Positions 1 through 8,241 of a stretch of DNA of 64,000 nt are shown here, piece after piece. The notes beneath the pieces are model-generated. The model was not told the origin of the DNA. It did no database searches and saw only the letters and a program-made list of their open reading frames with translations. How positions within the stretch are numbered: the stretch's first letter is position 1; each line of letters starts with the position of its first letter. The stretch covers positions 186,001 through 250,000 of the forward strand of contig NZ_AUEQ01000006.1 in NCBI RefSeq assembly GCF_000426065.1. The letters run 5' to 3'. Position numbers and translations under genes: made by a program. Source of the DNA: Mycobacterium sp. URHD0025 (GTDB taxonomy: Bacteria; Actinomycetota; Actinomycetes; Mycobacteriales; Mycobacteriaceae).

Positions 1-26
1 TCGCCATCGCGTTCGCCAAGGACTGA
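1..26 (+). CDS. 3' end of an upstream gene (possibly arylsulfatase)
   Basis: Only the last seven codons (AIAFAKD) and a TGA stop are inside the window. The tail alone does not identify the protein. In M. tuberculosis the gene immediately before the formylglycine-generating enzyme is an arylsulfatase, so that is a plausible guess from synteny, not something the sequence shows. Confidence 0.4.
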
Positions 27-47
27 GAAGAACTGGAGGGCCCGTCG

Positions 48-749
48 ATGAGAGTGAACGCGATCCGAATGGGCGTCGGTACGTTGACGCTGCTCGCGCT
101 GTCGGCCTGCGGGAGCGGCGTCGACCTCGCGGATCCGCTCGCCTCCACCACGATGGCCGCCGCGCCTGTCACGACCCTTCCCATGACAACGCCCATGCGG
201 GAACGGCCGCCGGAGTTCGCCGTGCCGGCCTACGGGGTCGAGCCGACCACCACGAGGGCGCTGGCGGCCAGTGAGGTCACCTGCCCGCCGCCGGCCGGCG
301 CGACTGTCACGGCAGGTAGTCAAGCGCCCGGATCGCCGTCGCTCACCGTCGCGGTGCCCGAAGGGTTCACCGAGGTGACACCACACGCGGCAGCGGTACG
401 GCTGACCGGCCCGGCGGGGATGACCGCCGAGATCACACTCACCCCGACGACGCGGACCGCCCGGGCAGACTTCGAGCACTACGCCGACGATCGCGTCGCG
501 AAGTACCCGATCAACAGCGTCAGCGTCTTGCCGGGCGACCTGTGCGGCTACAGCGGGCAGAAGCTGATGGGAGTCCTGGCCGAGCGCCCCGGAAAGCGCA
601 TCCGATACGCCGACCGGATCGTTCACGTGTGGACCAATGACGGCGCTTTCCTGGCTGTCGTGCGCCTGGAGGCGCCCAGCGAGACGCCGGGATTCGACGA
701 AGCCGGTTCGGCGATGCTCGTGGACTTCGGAATCACCATGCCGGGCTGA
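48..749 (+). CDS. Putative secreted lipoprotein
   Basis: A 233-residue protein with a typical lipoprotein signal: basic N-terminus, hydrophobic core at residues 8-18 and lipobox LSAC with Cys21 as the predicted lipidated residue. The mature part begins with a Thr/Pro/Ala-rich linker (about 22-90) followed by a compact domain (about 95-230) with two further cysteines (positions near 80 and 165) that could form a disulfide. It would be anchored to the outer face of the plasma membrane. A GGAGGG ribosome-binding site lies 7 nt before the ATG. It lies between the sulfatase-region gene tail and the FGE gene, so it may belong with extracytoplasmic sulfatase function, but no enzymatic motif is visible. 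Function unknown. Confidence 0.8.
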   Translation: MRVNAIRMGVGTLTLLALSACGSGVDLADPLASTTMAAAPVTTLPMTTPMRERPPEFAVPAYGVEPTTTRALAASEVTCPPPAGATVTAGSQAPGSPSLTVAVPEGFTEVTPHAAAVRLTGPAGMTAEITLTPTTRTARADFEHYADDRVAKYPINSVSVLPGDLCGYSGQKLMGVLAERPGKRIRYADRIVHVWTNDGAFLAVVRLEAPSETPGFDEAGSAMLVDFGITMPG

Positions 750-785
750 ATCGACGGCCGGCCCGACCCGACTAACCTCGGTGCC

Positions 786-1694
786 GTGGTCACCGAACTG
801 ATCGAGCTTCCCGGCGGGACCTTCCAGATGGGTTCGACGGCGTTCTATCCCGAAGAGGCCCCGGTGCACACCGTGACCGTCGCCGCATTCGGCATCGAGA
901 AGCACCCCGTCACCACCGCCCAGTTCGGCGCCTTCGTGGAGGACACCGGATACGTCACCATCGCCGAACGACCGATGGACCCGGCGCTGTACCCCGGGGT
1001 GGCCGAGGCCGACCTGGTACCCGGTGCCCTGGTGTTCACACCCACCACCGGCCCTGTGGACCTGCGGGACTGGCGTCAGTGGTGGGACTGGGCTCCCGGC
1101 GCCAATTGGCGCCGTCCCTTCGGACCCGAGCGGGAACCCGCGGCAGCCGACCACCCCGTCGTACAGGTGGCCTACCCGGATGCCGCGGCGTACGCGGCCT
1201 GGGCCGGGCGCCGGTTGCCCACCGAAGCCGAATGGGAGTACGCGGCAGGCGGGGGAGTCGAGGGCACCTATGCCTGGGGCGATGAGGTCACCCCGGGCGG
1301 AGCGCTCATGGCCAACACCTGGCAGGGCCGATTCCCGTACCGCAACGACGGCGCGCTGGGCTGGCGCGGTACGTCTCCGGTCGGAACCTTCCCGGCGAAT
1401 GCGTTCGGCCTGTCGGACATGATCGGCAACGTGTGGGAGTGGACCACCACGCGGTTCACCGGGCAGCACCGGCTGCAGGCCGACGCGCCCGGATGCTGCC
1501 CGCCTTCCGGAGCCGCCCGGCCGGCGACATCGGAGTTGGCCGCCGATCCCACGGTGAACCAGGCGCTCAAGGGCGGTTCTCACCTGTGTGCGCCGGAGTA
1601 CTGTCACCGCTACCGTCCGGCCGCGCGCTCACCGCAGTCACAGGACAGCGCGACCACCCACATCGGATTCCGCTGCGTGGCTGATCTCAGCTGA
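786..1694 (+). CDS. Formylglycine-generating enzyme (sulfatase-modifying factor)
   Basis: This enzyme oxidises the active-site cysteine of type I sulfatases (CxPxR) to formylglycine, in a copper-dependent, O2-using reaction. The 302-residue protein has the FGE-sulfatase fold from end to end: N-terminal GGTFQMGS, central RLPTEAEWEYAA, IGNVWEW and the C-terminal G-F-R-C ending. The two active-site cysteines are present as Cys268 and Cys273 in the stretch LCAPEYCHRYRP, spaced five residues apart as in characterised actinobacterial enzymes. Start is GTG at 786. It is equivalent to the M. tuberculosis gene that follows the arylsulfatase. Its last 57 bases overlap the opposite-strand DUF1275 gene. 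Confidence 0.93.
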   Translation: MVTELIELPGGTFQMGSTAFYPEEAPVHTVTVAAFGIEKHPVTTAQFGAFVEDTGYVTIAERPMDPALYPGVAEADLVPGALVFTPTTGPVDLRDWRQWWDWAPGANWRRPFGPEREPAAADHPVVQVAYPDAAAYAAWAGRRLPTEAEWEYAAGGGVEGTYAWGDEVTPGGALMANTWQGRFPYRNDGALGWRGTSPVGTFPANAFGLSDMIGNVWEWTTTRFTGQHRLQADAPGCCPPSGAARPATSELAADPTVNQALKGGSHLCAPEYCHRYRPAARSPQSQDSATTHIGFRCVADLS

Positions 1695-2390
1695 ATCTCG
1701 GTGCAGCCGTAGGTGTCCCGCGATCGCCACCGCGCAGGTCAGCACGGCAGCCAGACCGAGGGGTACGGCGATGTGCAGCCGCAACAGCACTGCGCCGGCC
1801 AGCGCGCCGAGGAAGATGACCAGGATGGCGGCGAACCGGCGGTTCAGCACGCCGGCGAGCCGGCCATTGGCCGATACCCCGCGTACCCTGCTCGGCCAGG
1901 TCTCTCCGGCAAGGCTGGTCAGCGTCGAGGTCACCACCACGGTGGTCATGTCCTTGACGGCCAGGGCGCGGGCCACCATCGCCTGCTGTCCCATCACCGC
2001 GGCGATCGCGGTCGCGATGACCACCTGACCGGTGGCACTCGGACTGTCCCCGGTCACGATGACCGCACCGGTCAGCACCAGCAGGATCAGCGCCCCGGTA
2101 CCGAGCAGCGCGGTGACCCGGGTGTCCCAGCCCGCCGACGGCCGGCCGTGCAAGGCGAGGCCCGCGGCGAAGGCACCCACGGTGAAACCGGCAAGCGCGA
2201 TCGCCGGGCCGAGCACCGGCAGGTCGTCGGCGCCGGCCACACCCATTCCGAGGATCACGATGTTGCCGGTCATGTTGCCGGTGAAGACCCGGTCCAGTCC
2301 GAGGTAGCCGACCGCGTCGACGATTCCGGTGACGAGGGTGAGTGTGATGGTCGCGAGGAGCCCGAGGCCGGCCCGGTCCATGTGCAGCAT
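1638..2390 (-). CDS. DUF1275 (YoaK-type) integral membrane protein
   Basis: A 250-residue polytopic membrane protein with about six or seven hydrophobic segments. It shows the DUF1275 signature near the N-terminus (TGIVDAVGYLGLDRVFTGNMTGN) and a final TM region around residues 195-235. The molecular function of the family is not established; members are presumed transporters or membrane-stress proteins. The start lies 3 bp after the stop of the permease upstream on the same strand, so the two are almost certainly cotranscribed. Its 3' end runs 57 bp into the convergent FGE gene; the family homology reaches to about residue 235, so the overlap could be trimmed only by a different stop, which is not present. 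Confidence 0.8.
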   Translation of the reverse strand: MLHMDRAGLGLLATITLTLVTGIVDAVGYLGLDRVFTGNMTGNIVILGMGVAGADDLPVLGPAIALAGFTVGAFAAGLALHGRPSAGWDTRVTALLGTGALILLVLTGAVIVTGDSPSATGQVVIATAIAAVMGQQAMVARALAVKDMTTVVVTSTLTSLAGETWPSRVRGVSANGRLAGVLNRRFAAILVIFLGALAGAVLLRLHIAVPLGLAAVLTCAVAIAGHLRLHRDSAEISHAAESDVGGRAVL

Positions 2391-2393
2391 CGG

Positions 2394-3989
2394 TCAGAAG
2401 ATGACGATCGCGACTGTGGTTGCCAGGATCAAGCCGGCCATCACGGGCAGGAAGCATTTCCGCGCCAGCCGCAGCACCGGCACCCGGGCGAACCCCGCCA
2501 CCGCCACCAGCGAGGACCAGGCGACCAGCGTTCCTCCGCCGGACCAGATGTTGCCCATCTGCCCGATCGCGGCCAGCGTCGAGGGATCCATGTCGACCAC
2601 TGGGGCCAGCGCACCCGACAGCGATCCGGTCAACGGCAACCCGCTGAAACCCGAGCCTTCCAGGCCCGCGATGAGGCCGACGACCAACACCGAGAACGCG
2701 GTGATCACCGGGTTCGGGGACAGGTGCGACTGGGCGGCGGTGATCAGGTCGAAGAGGAAGGCCGGCCCCTTGGTCTCGGCGGGAAGGCCCAGGATCTTGG
2801 CCGAGAAGTCACCGTTGCCGATGAAGAAGAACCCGGCGATCGGCAGCACTATCCCCATCGCCTTGAACGCGAACACCAGACCGTCGACCACATGCTCCGA
2901 GGAGGTTTCAAGAAAGTTGCGCTTGTCGTTGGTAGCCGATGCGGCGAACAGGAGCAGCGCGGCCAGTCCGCCGACGATGGCCGCGGCGTCCCCTCCTTTG
3001 AGCGGCGGCACGATATCGGTGAACTTGCCCAGCATCAGGTACCCGATGAAGCCCAGATAGACCAGTGGTACCAGCAGCGCGAACACCTTGGCCGAGAACA
3101 TCTTCCGTTCCGGCTCGAATCCGTCGACCGGTTCCGGCAATACCGCTGTGGTCGTGGCCACCACGGTCGCGGTCGCAGCGGGCATGCCGCCGCCGTCGGT
3201 CGGGGGCACGGGTAGGGGCTGGGGGGCCACAGCATCGGCCGCAACGGCGCCCGAAGGCGATCCCGGACCTGAGCCCGGCTCTGACTCGGAGTCGGTGGGA
3301 CGGCGGTCGGCCTCGTTCTCCCATTCCTGTAACAGCTCTTGGGACGGGGTCCGCCAGGTGTTCCGCTGCATGAAGTAGGTGATCGCGAGCGCGGTGAGCC
3401 CGACGATCAGCGAGAGCACCATCGCCTTGTCGGCGACCGCATCGGGATCTACTCCAGCGGCCTTCGCCGAGATACCCGGGGCGACTTTGATGATGTAATC
3501 AGCGGACAGGGCCATGCCCTGTCCACAGATTGCCACCACCATGCCGACGGACAGCGGTGCCAGACCGGCACGGATGGCGACCGGGATGAGTACGGCGCCG
3601 ACCAGTGGAACCGCCGGGGTCGGCCAAAAGAACAGCGAGATCACGTACGTGACGATCGCCAGCACGATGAAGCTGCTGGTGCCCGAGCGCATGACGCGGC
3701 GGAACGGGGTGACCATCATCCGGTCGGCGCCCATCTGGCGTAGCGCGCCCAGCATCGCCGTCACGATCGCGATGATCAGGAAGATGTTGAAAAGTTCCCT
3801 GGCCGCGGTGAGGCTGGCGTTGAAGATCGACGACAGCCCGGTGATGAGGCTGCCGGAGAACGCCCATGCGGTCAGCAGCGTCGCGGTGACGGCCGGAACG
3901 ACGATGTTCTTGCGGATCGCCATCGTCACCAGGATCACGACGATCCCGGCCAGATAGATCCAGTGCGCCGCGGTCAGTGGGGTGTCCAA
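2394..3989 (-). CDS. Polytopic permease, paralogue of the 14.6-16.1 kb permease
   Basis: A 531-residue membrane protein with roughly ten to twelve TM segments in two halves (about 8-215 and 305-530), separated by a hydrophilic Pro/Gly/Ser/Ala-rich loop (about 215-290). Conserved stretches shared with the permease at 14582-16135 include SLFFWPTPAVPL, GQGMALSADYI, TGSLSGAL and GGGTLVAWSSL. The paired halves with TGS and GQGMALS motifs recall organic-anion permeases of the ion-transporter superfamily, but I cannot assign a family or substrate. It is divergent from the MFS gene across a 408-bp region rich in TGTGCA dyads. With the DUF1275 gene it forms a two-gene unit likely under the PucR regulator of the neighbouring island. 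Confidence 0.75.
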   Translation of the reverse strand: MDTPLTAAHWIYLAGIVVILVTMAIRKNIVVPAVTATLLTAWAFSGSLITGLSSIFNASLTAARELFNIFLIIAIVTAMLGALRQMGADRMMVTPFRRVMRSGTSSFIVLAIVTYVISLFFWPTPAVPLVGAVLIPVAIRAGLAPLSVGMVVAICGQGMALSADYIIKVAPGISAKAAGVDPDAVADKAMVLSLIVGLTALAITYFMQRNTWRTPSQELLQEWENEADRRPTDSESEPGSGPGSPSGAVAADAVAPQPLPVPPTDGGGMPAATATVVATTTAVLPEPVDGFEPERKMFSAKVFALLVPLVYLGFIGYLMLGKFTDIVPPLKGGDAAAIVGGLAALLLFAASATNDKRNFLETSSEHVVDGLVFAFKAMGIVLPIAGFFFIGNGDFSAKILGLPAETKGPAFLFDLITAAQSHLSPNPVITAFSVLVVGLIAGLEGSGFSGLPLTGSLSGALAPVVDMDPSTLAAIGQMGNIWSGGGTLVAWSSLVAVAGFARVPVLRLARKCFLPVMAGLILATTVAIVIF

Positions 3990-4397
3990 AGCGGGACCTC
4001 TCGTTGAACTGCTGGTGGGCTGTGCAGTCTGATGCTGGAATGTTCGGCGCGGTCGGGACCGGGGTCAACGACTACAGTGCACATCTGCGACTGCCTCACC
4101 ATGTGCAATATGCTCGAGACTTGTCGCCGGCGTAGCCCACGGTTTCCACGACGTAACGTTCTGCTGTGACATCGAACTCGCCGACCCAGTGAGCAGCGGG
4201 TTTGTGCACCTTGCACATTCGTCGCCCACGGATGCTGTGCATCAAATCCCGTTGTGACGGGCCAACTCCGGGCATCGCGATGAGACAGTGCTTGGTGGAC
4301 GTGAGCTCGCACGCGCGTGACCGAGACGGTTCCCGGACGGTGGCGTGGCCGATCAGCCTCGGCAAATAGCTGAACCCACAACGTAATTCGCTGGACG
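3990..4397. promoter_or_regulatory. Divergent control region with TGTGCA dyads
   Basis: This 408-bp stretch separates the permease (minus) from the MFS transporter (plus) and contains no convincing gene. TGTGCA or its complement TGCACA occurs at 4021-4026, 4078-4083, 4102-4107, 4203-4208, 4212-4217 and 4236-4241. The pair at 4203-4217 is a perfect dyad (TGTGCA, CCT, TGCACA), and 4078-4084 / 4101-4107 form 7-bp inverted arms 16 nt apart. These look like operators. The regulator is not proven; the nearby PucR-type protein is the obvious candidate. Confidence 0.55.
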
Positions 4398-5810
4398 ATG
4401 AGGATGGTTGAGCGCAGCATGACCGACGTTCGTGGCACCGCTCAGAAGCCTGCCGTGCTGCCGGACGGGATCGGAAACGGCCATGGCGCCGGCACGCCGC
4501 TCGGGCTTGCGGCGCTGCTGGCGGGCACGCTGGTGGGAACCGTCAGCAACAACGTCGTAAATGTGCCACTCGGCGCCATCATCGACGAGTTCGACGCTCC
4601 ACTGGGAAACGGAGTGTTCGTCGTGGTCGGCTTCCTGGTCTGCTTCGCCGCGACGATACCGCTGGCCGGCTGGTTCGGTGACCGATTTGGCCGCAGGCGC
4701 ATCTACTGCGCGGCGCTCCTGGCGACCGCGGTCTGCGCCGTGGGCGCCGCGACTGCTCCCACACTGCCGCTGCTGATCGCCTGGCGCTCGCTGGGCGGGG
4801 TGGCCGCTGCCGCGTTCGCCCCGGCCGTCATGGGGCTGATCGCCTGGATGTTCTCCGGGCCGCGGAGGGGCCGGGCGATGGGAGCCTGGGCCTCGGTCAA
4901 CGGGATAGGGCAGGCGGTCGGCCCGAGCCTGGGCGGCCTGGTCGCCGACTCCTGGGGCTGGCGCTGGGTGTTCGTCCCGCTGGTGCCGGTGGCGTTGGCG
5001 GGGTTTGTCGGGACGCTGCGATACGTGCCGCGATTCCCCGGAGTCCGGATGCCCTTCGACGTGGCCGGCGCGGCGGCGCTCACAATCGGCTCGGCGTTGC
5101 TGATGCTGGGCCTGGCACTGGTGCCCCAACCCGATGTCCCGGGTTGGCTGGTGGCCGGTGCCGTGGTGGGCGCGGTCGTCGCGCTGGTCTGGTTCGCCCG
5201 CCATTGTGCGCGGGCCAGGAACCCGTTCGTCGATGTCCGGCTGATCACCGAATCCCGGTTTGTCCGCAGCGGTCTGGCGGCATTCGCCCAGATGTTCTGC
5301 CTCGGAGCCACTTTGCTGGCGGTACCGCTGTATCTGGCGGGCCAGGGCGTGTCGATTTCGGCTGCCGGGATGATGCTGTTCGCGGTGCCGGCCACGATGG
5401 CGGTGCTCGGTCCTTTGGTGGGACGGTGGCAGGACCGGTTGGGGCCGCGGCGGGTGCTGCGTAGTGGCCTGCTGTTGCTTTTGATCGCCCAGGTCGGGAT
5501 GGCTGTCGCGGTCGGGCAGAACGGTTTGGTGCTCGGCGCCCTGATCGCCGTGCTGATTATCGGGGGCGTGGGCATCTCGCTCGTGCAGACACCGGCGGCC
5601 ACCGGCGCCACCCGCTCGCCGGCCGGTGAACAGGGAACCGGGCTGGGGCTGTTCAACCTGCTCCGCTTCGGCGGGTCCGCATGCGGTGCCGCGTGGGTTG
5701 CGGTAGCCCTGGACCTGGCCGCCTATCCGGCGGTGTTCATCGCCTGTGCGTTGATCGTGGCGCTGGGGCTGGCCGGTTCGTTCGTCGGTCCGGACCCGCG
5801 GCCTGCGTGA
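4398..5810 (+). CDS. MFS drug/metabolite transporter, DHA2-like (14 TM)
   Basis: A 470-residue proton-coupled transporter with about fourteen hydrophobic segments. The MFS motif A is seen in the loop after TM2 (GWFGDRFGRRRIY), and a motif C-like GPSLGG follows WASVNGIGQAVGPS in TM5, which is typical of antiporters. ATG codons at 4398, 4404 and 4419 are all possible; none has a clear Shine-Dalgarno sequence, and the last (MTDVRG) would remove seven residues. The stop codon abuts the stop of the convergent PucR gene with no gap. It probably exports or imports a compound handled by the adjacent oxidative island. Confidence 0.85.
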   Translation: MRMVERSMTDVRGTAQKPAVLPDGIGNGHGAGTPLGLAALLAGTLVGTVSNNVVNVPLGAIIDEFDAPLGNGVFVVVGFLVCFAATIPLAGWFGDRFGRRRIYCAALLATAVCAVGAATAPTLPLLIAWRSLGGVAAAAFAPAVMGLIAWMFSGPRRGRAMGAWASVNGIGQAVGPSLGGLVADSWGWRWVFVPLVPVALAGFVGTLRYVPRFPGVRMPFDVAGAAALTIGSALLMLGLALVPQPDVPGWLVAGAVVGAVVALVWFARHCARARNPFVDVRLITESRFVRSGLAAFAQMFCLGATLLAVPLYLAGQGVSISAAGMMLFAVPATMAVLGPLVGRWQDRLGPRRVLRSGLLLLLIAQVGMAVAVGQNGLVLGALIAVLIIGGVGISLVQTPAATGATRSPAGEQGTGLGLFNLLRFGGSACGAAWVAVALDLAAYPAVFIACALIVALGLAGSFVGPDPRPA

Positions 5811-7478
5811 TCAGCGAAAGCTCGCTTCCCGGTCGATGGCCGAGTGCACCTCGTCCAGGAGGTCCAGCCGGATCGCCAGCCACACAGTGAACTGGTTCTC
5901 CGGAACCCGGATGTCCATGCCGAGCAACCGCGAGATCCGGTCCAGTTTGGCCAGCATGGTGTTGCGGTGCACGTTGAGTACTCGTGCCGTGGCATTCACA
6001 TTGCCGCCCTCGGCCAGATAGGCGCCGAGAGTCTCCAACAGATCAGGTCCGGATCGCAGCGGACCCAACACCTCCCGAACCAGCTGGCGGCTCTGGTCGG
6101 TCTCGGTCGCCTGTGCCAGCACGGTGAAACCGCGCAGTTCCTGGTAGGAGGTCGCCCCGGTGCGATGCAACCGACGGGCGATGCCGAGGGCAACGCGGGC
6201 ATCCCGGTAGCTCTCCCGGACCTCACTGGCACCGCGGGCGGGCCGCCCGTAGGCCACCGGCGCGGGCAGGCCGCGGCGCCGCTCCAGCTCACGCGACATG
6301 GCCTCGGCGTATTCGGCCATCTCCCGGCGCATTTCGTCGTTGTCTTCCGCGCGCAGTGTGCGTACCACCACCAGGACGTCCCCGATCACGGTGACGTAGG
6401 CGTGTACCGACGGATGCGGCGCCAGGCCGGCCGCGTAGCGGGCCAGTCGCACCATGCTGGCCGTGGGGTTGTCCACCCGCCGCGGTAGCACGCCGGGAGC
6501 CACGAACACCGCGAAGCGGGCATCGAGCTCGATGTCGTGGTGTTCGGCGCGGGCGCGCATATCGTGCTCGCTGGAGAAACTGCCGTGCACCAGGGCCTGG
6601 ACGAAGTCCCCACGGGCCCGCTCCTCGGCCTCGTCGACACTGCGTTGACGCAGCATCTCCGAGCCGACGATGGCGGTCGCCTGTTCGGTCAGCACCTCGT
6701 ATCTGGCCAGGTCGTGCCTACCTGGAGTCGGGTCCGGGACCAGGATCGCCACCCAGCCCTCGAAAGACTTGCCGAGCCGGATGGCGCTCGCGACACAGGT
6801 CCAGGTGCTCTCGTGCAGTCCGGTGATCGGTTGTATCCGGGTGTCGTGGCCGTCGGAGCGTCGTTCGCCGGCGGGAACATCCGCCGTCACCATCGTCTTG
6901 ATCGAAACGGAGAGTGGTGCAAGCGTTTCCGGAGGAAGCCCATTGTGTGCCACCACCTGGCCGCGGGCGTCGAGGGCGACTGCCGGGTTGCGGGCGAGAT
7001 TGGAGACCTCCCGGATCAGGATCTCCATTCCGGCGCCGCGGTGGAACAGTCCGGCCAGGGAGGCGTGCACGTGCGTCGAGTACCGCATGACGTGCACCTC
7101 CTGACTGAGCGCGCGCTCGGCCAGCAGGCGGTTCAGTGCGGCGAAGCCGACCGGGATGCCGAGTTCGATGATCACCAGCCGTTCCGGCACCGGCCCCAGA
7201 TCCGGTGGCACGACACCGTCCACCAGCAGTGTGGTGGCGCCCCGGGCGGCCAGGGCAGACAGTGCCGCACCGCCGGCCGCCAAGGACTCGGGGCGGGCGT
7301 ACACCGCCACCGCATCGAGCGGATCATGCTGGAAGAGAAGCTCGTTGAGCGGCAACACCCAGCTCAGCTCCAAACCGAGCCGGTCGGCGCCCGCGACTAC
7401 CCTGGCGCCGGACATCAGGGTCTCGTCGAGGAGACCCTGGATGGTCATCCGCCCGGTCTCGGCCGGTGGTGCTGTCAT
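5811..7478 (-). CDS. PucR-family transcriptional regulator
   Basis: A 555-residue regulator with the usual PucR/CdaR order: an N-terminal PucR ligand-sensing domain (about 10-130), a central GGDEF-like CdaR region (about 290-430), and a C-terminal helix-turn-helix (about 500-550) containing GNVNATARVLNVHRNTMLAKL. Such proteins commonly activate purine, amine or amino-acid catabolism genes in response to a pathway metabolite. It is divergent from the GlcG-HDO-Rieske genes and convergent with the MFS gene, so it is the natural regulator of the island. A TGTGCA hexamer sits in its 185-bp upstream region, as in the other promoters of the island. Confidence 0.9.
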   Translation of the reverse strand: MTAPPAETGRMTIQGLLDETLMSGARVVAGADRLGLELSWVLPLNELLFQHDPLDAVAVYARPESLAAGGAALSALAARGATTLLVDGVVPPDLGPVPERLVIIELGIPVGFAALNRLLAERALSQEVHVMRYSTHVHASLAGLFHRGAGMEILIREVSNLARNPAVALDARGQVVAHNGLPPETLAPLSVSIKTMVTADVPAGERRSDGHDTRIQPITGLHESTWTCVASAIRLGKSFEGWVAILVPDPTPGRHDLARYEVLTEQATAIVGSEMLRQRSVDEAEERARGDFVQALVHGSFSSEHDMRARAEHHDIELDARFAVFVAPGVLPRRVDNPTASMVRLARYAAGLAPHPSVHAYVTVIGDVLVVVRTLRAEDNDEMRREMAEYAEAMSRELERRRGLPAPVAYGRPARGASEVRESYRDARVALGIARRLHRTGATSYQELRGFTVLAQATETDQSRQLVREVLGPLRSGPDLLETLGAYLAEGGNVNATARVLNVHRNTMLAKLDRISRLLGMDIRVPENQFTVWLAIRLDLLDEVHSAIDREASFR

Positions 7479-7540
7479 GTCAAACCCCGTGCTCTGTGGA
7501 TGCTCCTGTATCGATTACCGGATAAGGCCGCCCGGCGGTT

Positions 7541-7590
7541 ATGTGCAACTTAACCTGCATTCGCGCTCAGTTCAGGTCATATTAACCATC
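7541..7590. promoter_or_regulatory. PucR/glcG intergenic motif cluster
   Basis: Between the divergent PucR and GlcG-like genes. TGTGCA lies at 7542-7547, and TTAACC occurs at 7551-7556 and again in ATATTAACC near 7579-7588. TTAACC resembles part of the PucR box known from Bacillus subtilis (TTGGTTAA), but the match is incomplete. Confidence 0.35.
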
Positions 7591-7663
7591 CCGCCTGCGA
7601 GCACGCGTTGATAGACATTCCAGCGTCAGCCGATACCGACTGCCGCGAGAGAGCGAGTCATCA

Positions 7664-8116
7664 ATGCACCGAATTCACCGCATCAACCTCGACGACGCGT
7701 TGCCGCTGCTGGCCGCGGGTCGCGCCAAGGCCGAGGAGATCGGCGTCAAGCAAACGCTGTGCGTCTGCGACGACGGCGGCAATGTCCTTGCGCTGCACCG
7801 GTTGCCGGGGGCCCGGCTCACCGGGGTGGATATCGCGATCGCCAAAGCGTTCACCGCAGCCGGCCACGAACGCGCCACCCACTTGTTCAACGAGCCGCCC
7901 AACGGGCCCGCTCTGCCCGGCAACGAGGCCTTCGGTATCAGCCACATGCTGCCCGGCAAGTTCGCCATCTTCGTCGGCGGATTCCCCCTGGTCTTCGACG
8001 GTCAGATCGTGGGCGGCGTGGGGATCAGCGGAGGCAACGGCGAACAGGACAAGGCCGTCGGCGCGGCGATCCTGGCCGAGTTCGAAGCGCTGACCGCATC
8101 GGTTGCGCGAGCCTGA
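7664..8116 (+). CDS. GlcG/HbpS-family (DUF336) protein
   Basis: A 150-residue single-domain protein of the GlcG/HbpS family (PF03928). Family features include the N-terminal helix LDDALPLLAAGRAKAEEIG, the strand LCVCDDGGNVLALHRLPGA and the C-terminal GGVGISGGNGEQD. HbpS binds haem or related tetrapyrroles in Streptomyces; GlcG homologues sit in glycolate and other catabolic operons with unclear roles. It is the first plus-strand gene after the PucR promoter region, and the 125 bp behind it carry a further TGTGCA dyad. It might bind or shield a cofactor or small molecule in this pathway. No catalytic motif is evident. Confidence 0.85.
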   Translation: MHRIHRINLDDALPLLAAGRAKAEEIGVKQTLCVCDDGGNVLALHRLPGARLTGVDIAIAKAFTAAGHERATHLFNEPPNGPALPGNEAFGISHMLPGKFAIFVGGFPLVFDGQIVGGVGISGGNGEQDKAVGAAILAEFEALTASVARA

Positions 8117-8125
8117 CCCGCTACC

Positions 8126-8137
8126 GAGTGTGCACTC
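8126..8137. promoter_or_regulatory. TGTGCA-centred dyad upstream of the HDO operon
   Basis: GAGTG, TG, CACTC forms a 12-bp dyad with TGTGCA at its core (8129-8134), about 105 bp before the HDO start. It matches the hexamer repeated in the other promoters of this island. Confidence 0.4.
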
Positions 8138-8241
8138 TGACCCGTCCGGGGGCTGATGGCCGGTGATTGTGACCATGGCCCGATCGGGCGGGATGTAACT
8201 AATCTTCTTGGCACCCAAGCTAATTCAAGAAAGGACGTATC

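Noticed and set aside
1713..3215. Long open frame of about 500 codons opposite the permease and DUF1275 genes
   Set aside because: It is Gln/Arg/His-rich low-complexity protein caused by GC-rich third positions; the opposite strand carries clear membrane-protein genes.
3240..3330. Repeat-like GC-rich stretch in the permease gene
   Set aside because: It encodes the low-complexity Pro/Gly/Ser linker; no direct repeat array or CRISPR spacing is present.
4096..4365. Short open frames in the gap between the permease and MFS genes
   Set aside because: No homology, no ribosome-binding site, and the region holds repeated dyads better explained as control DNA.
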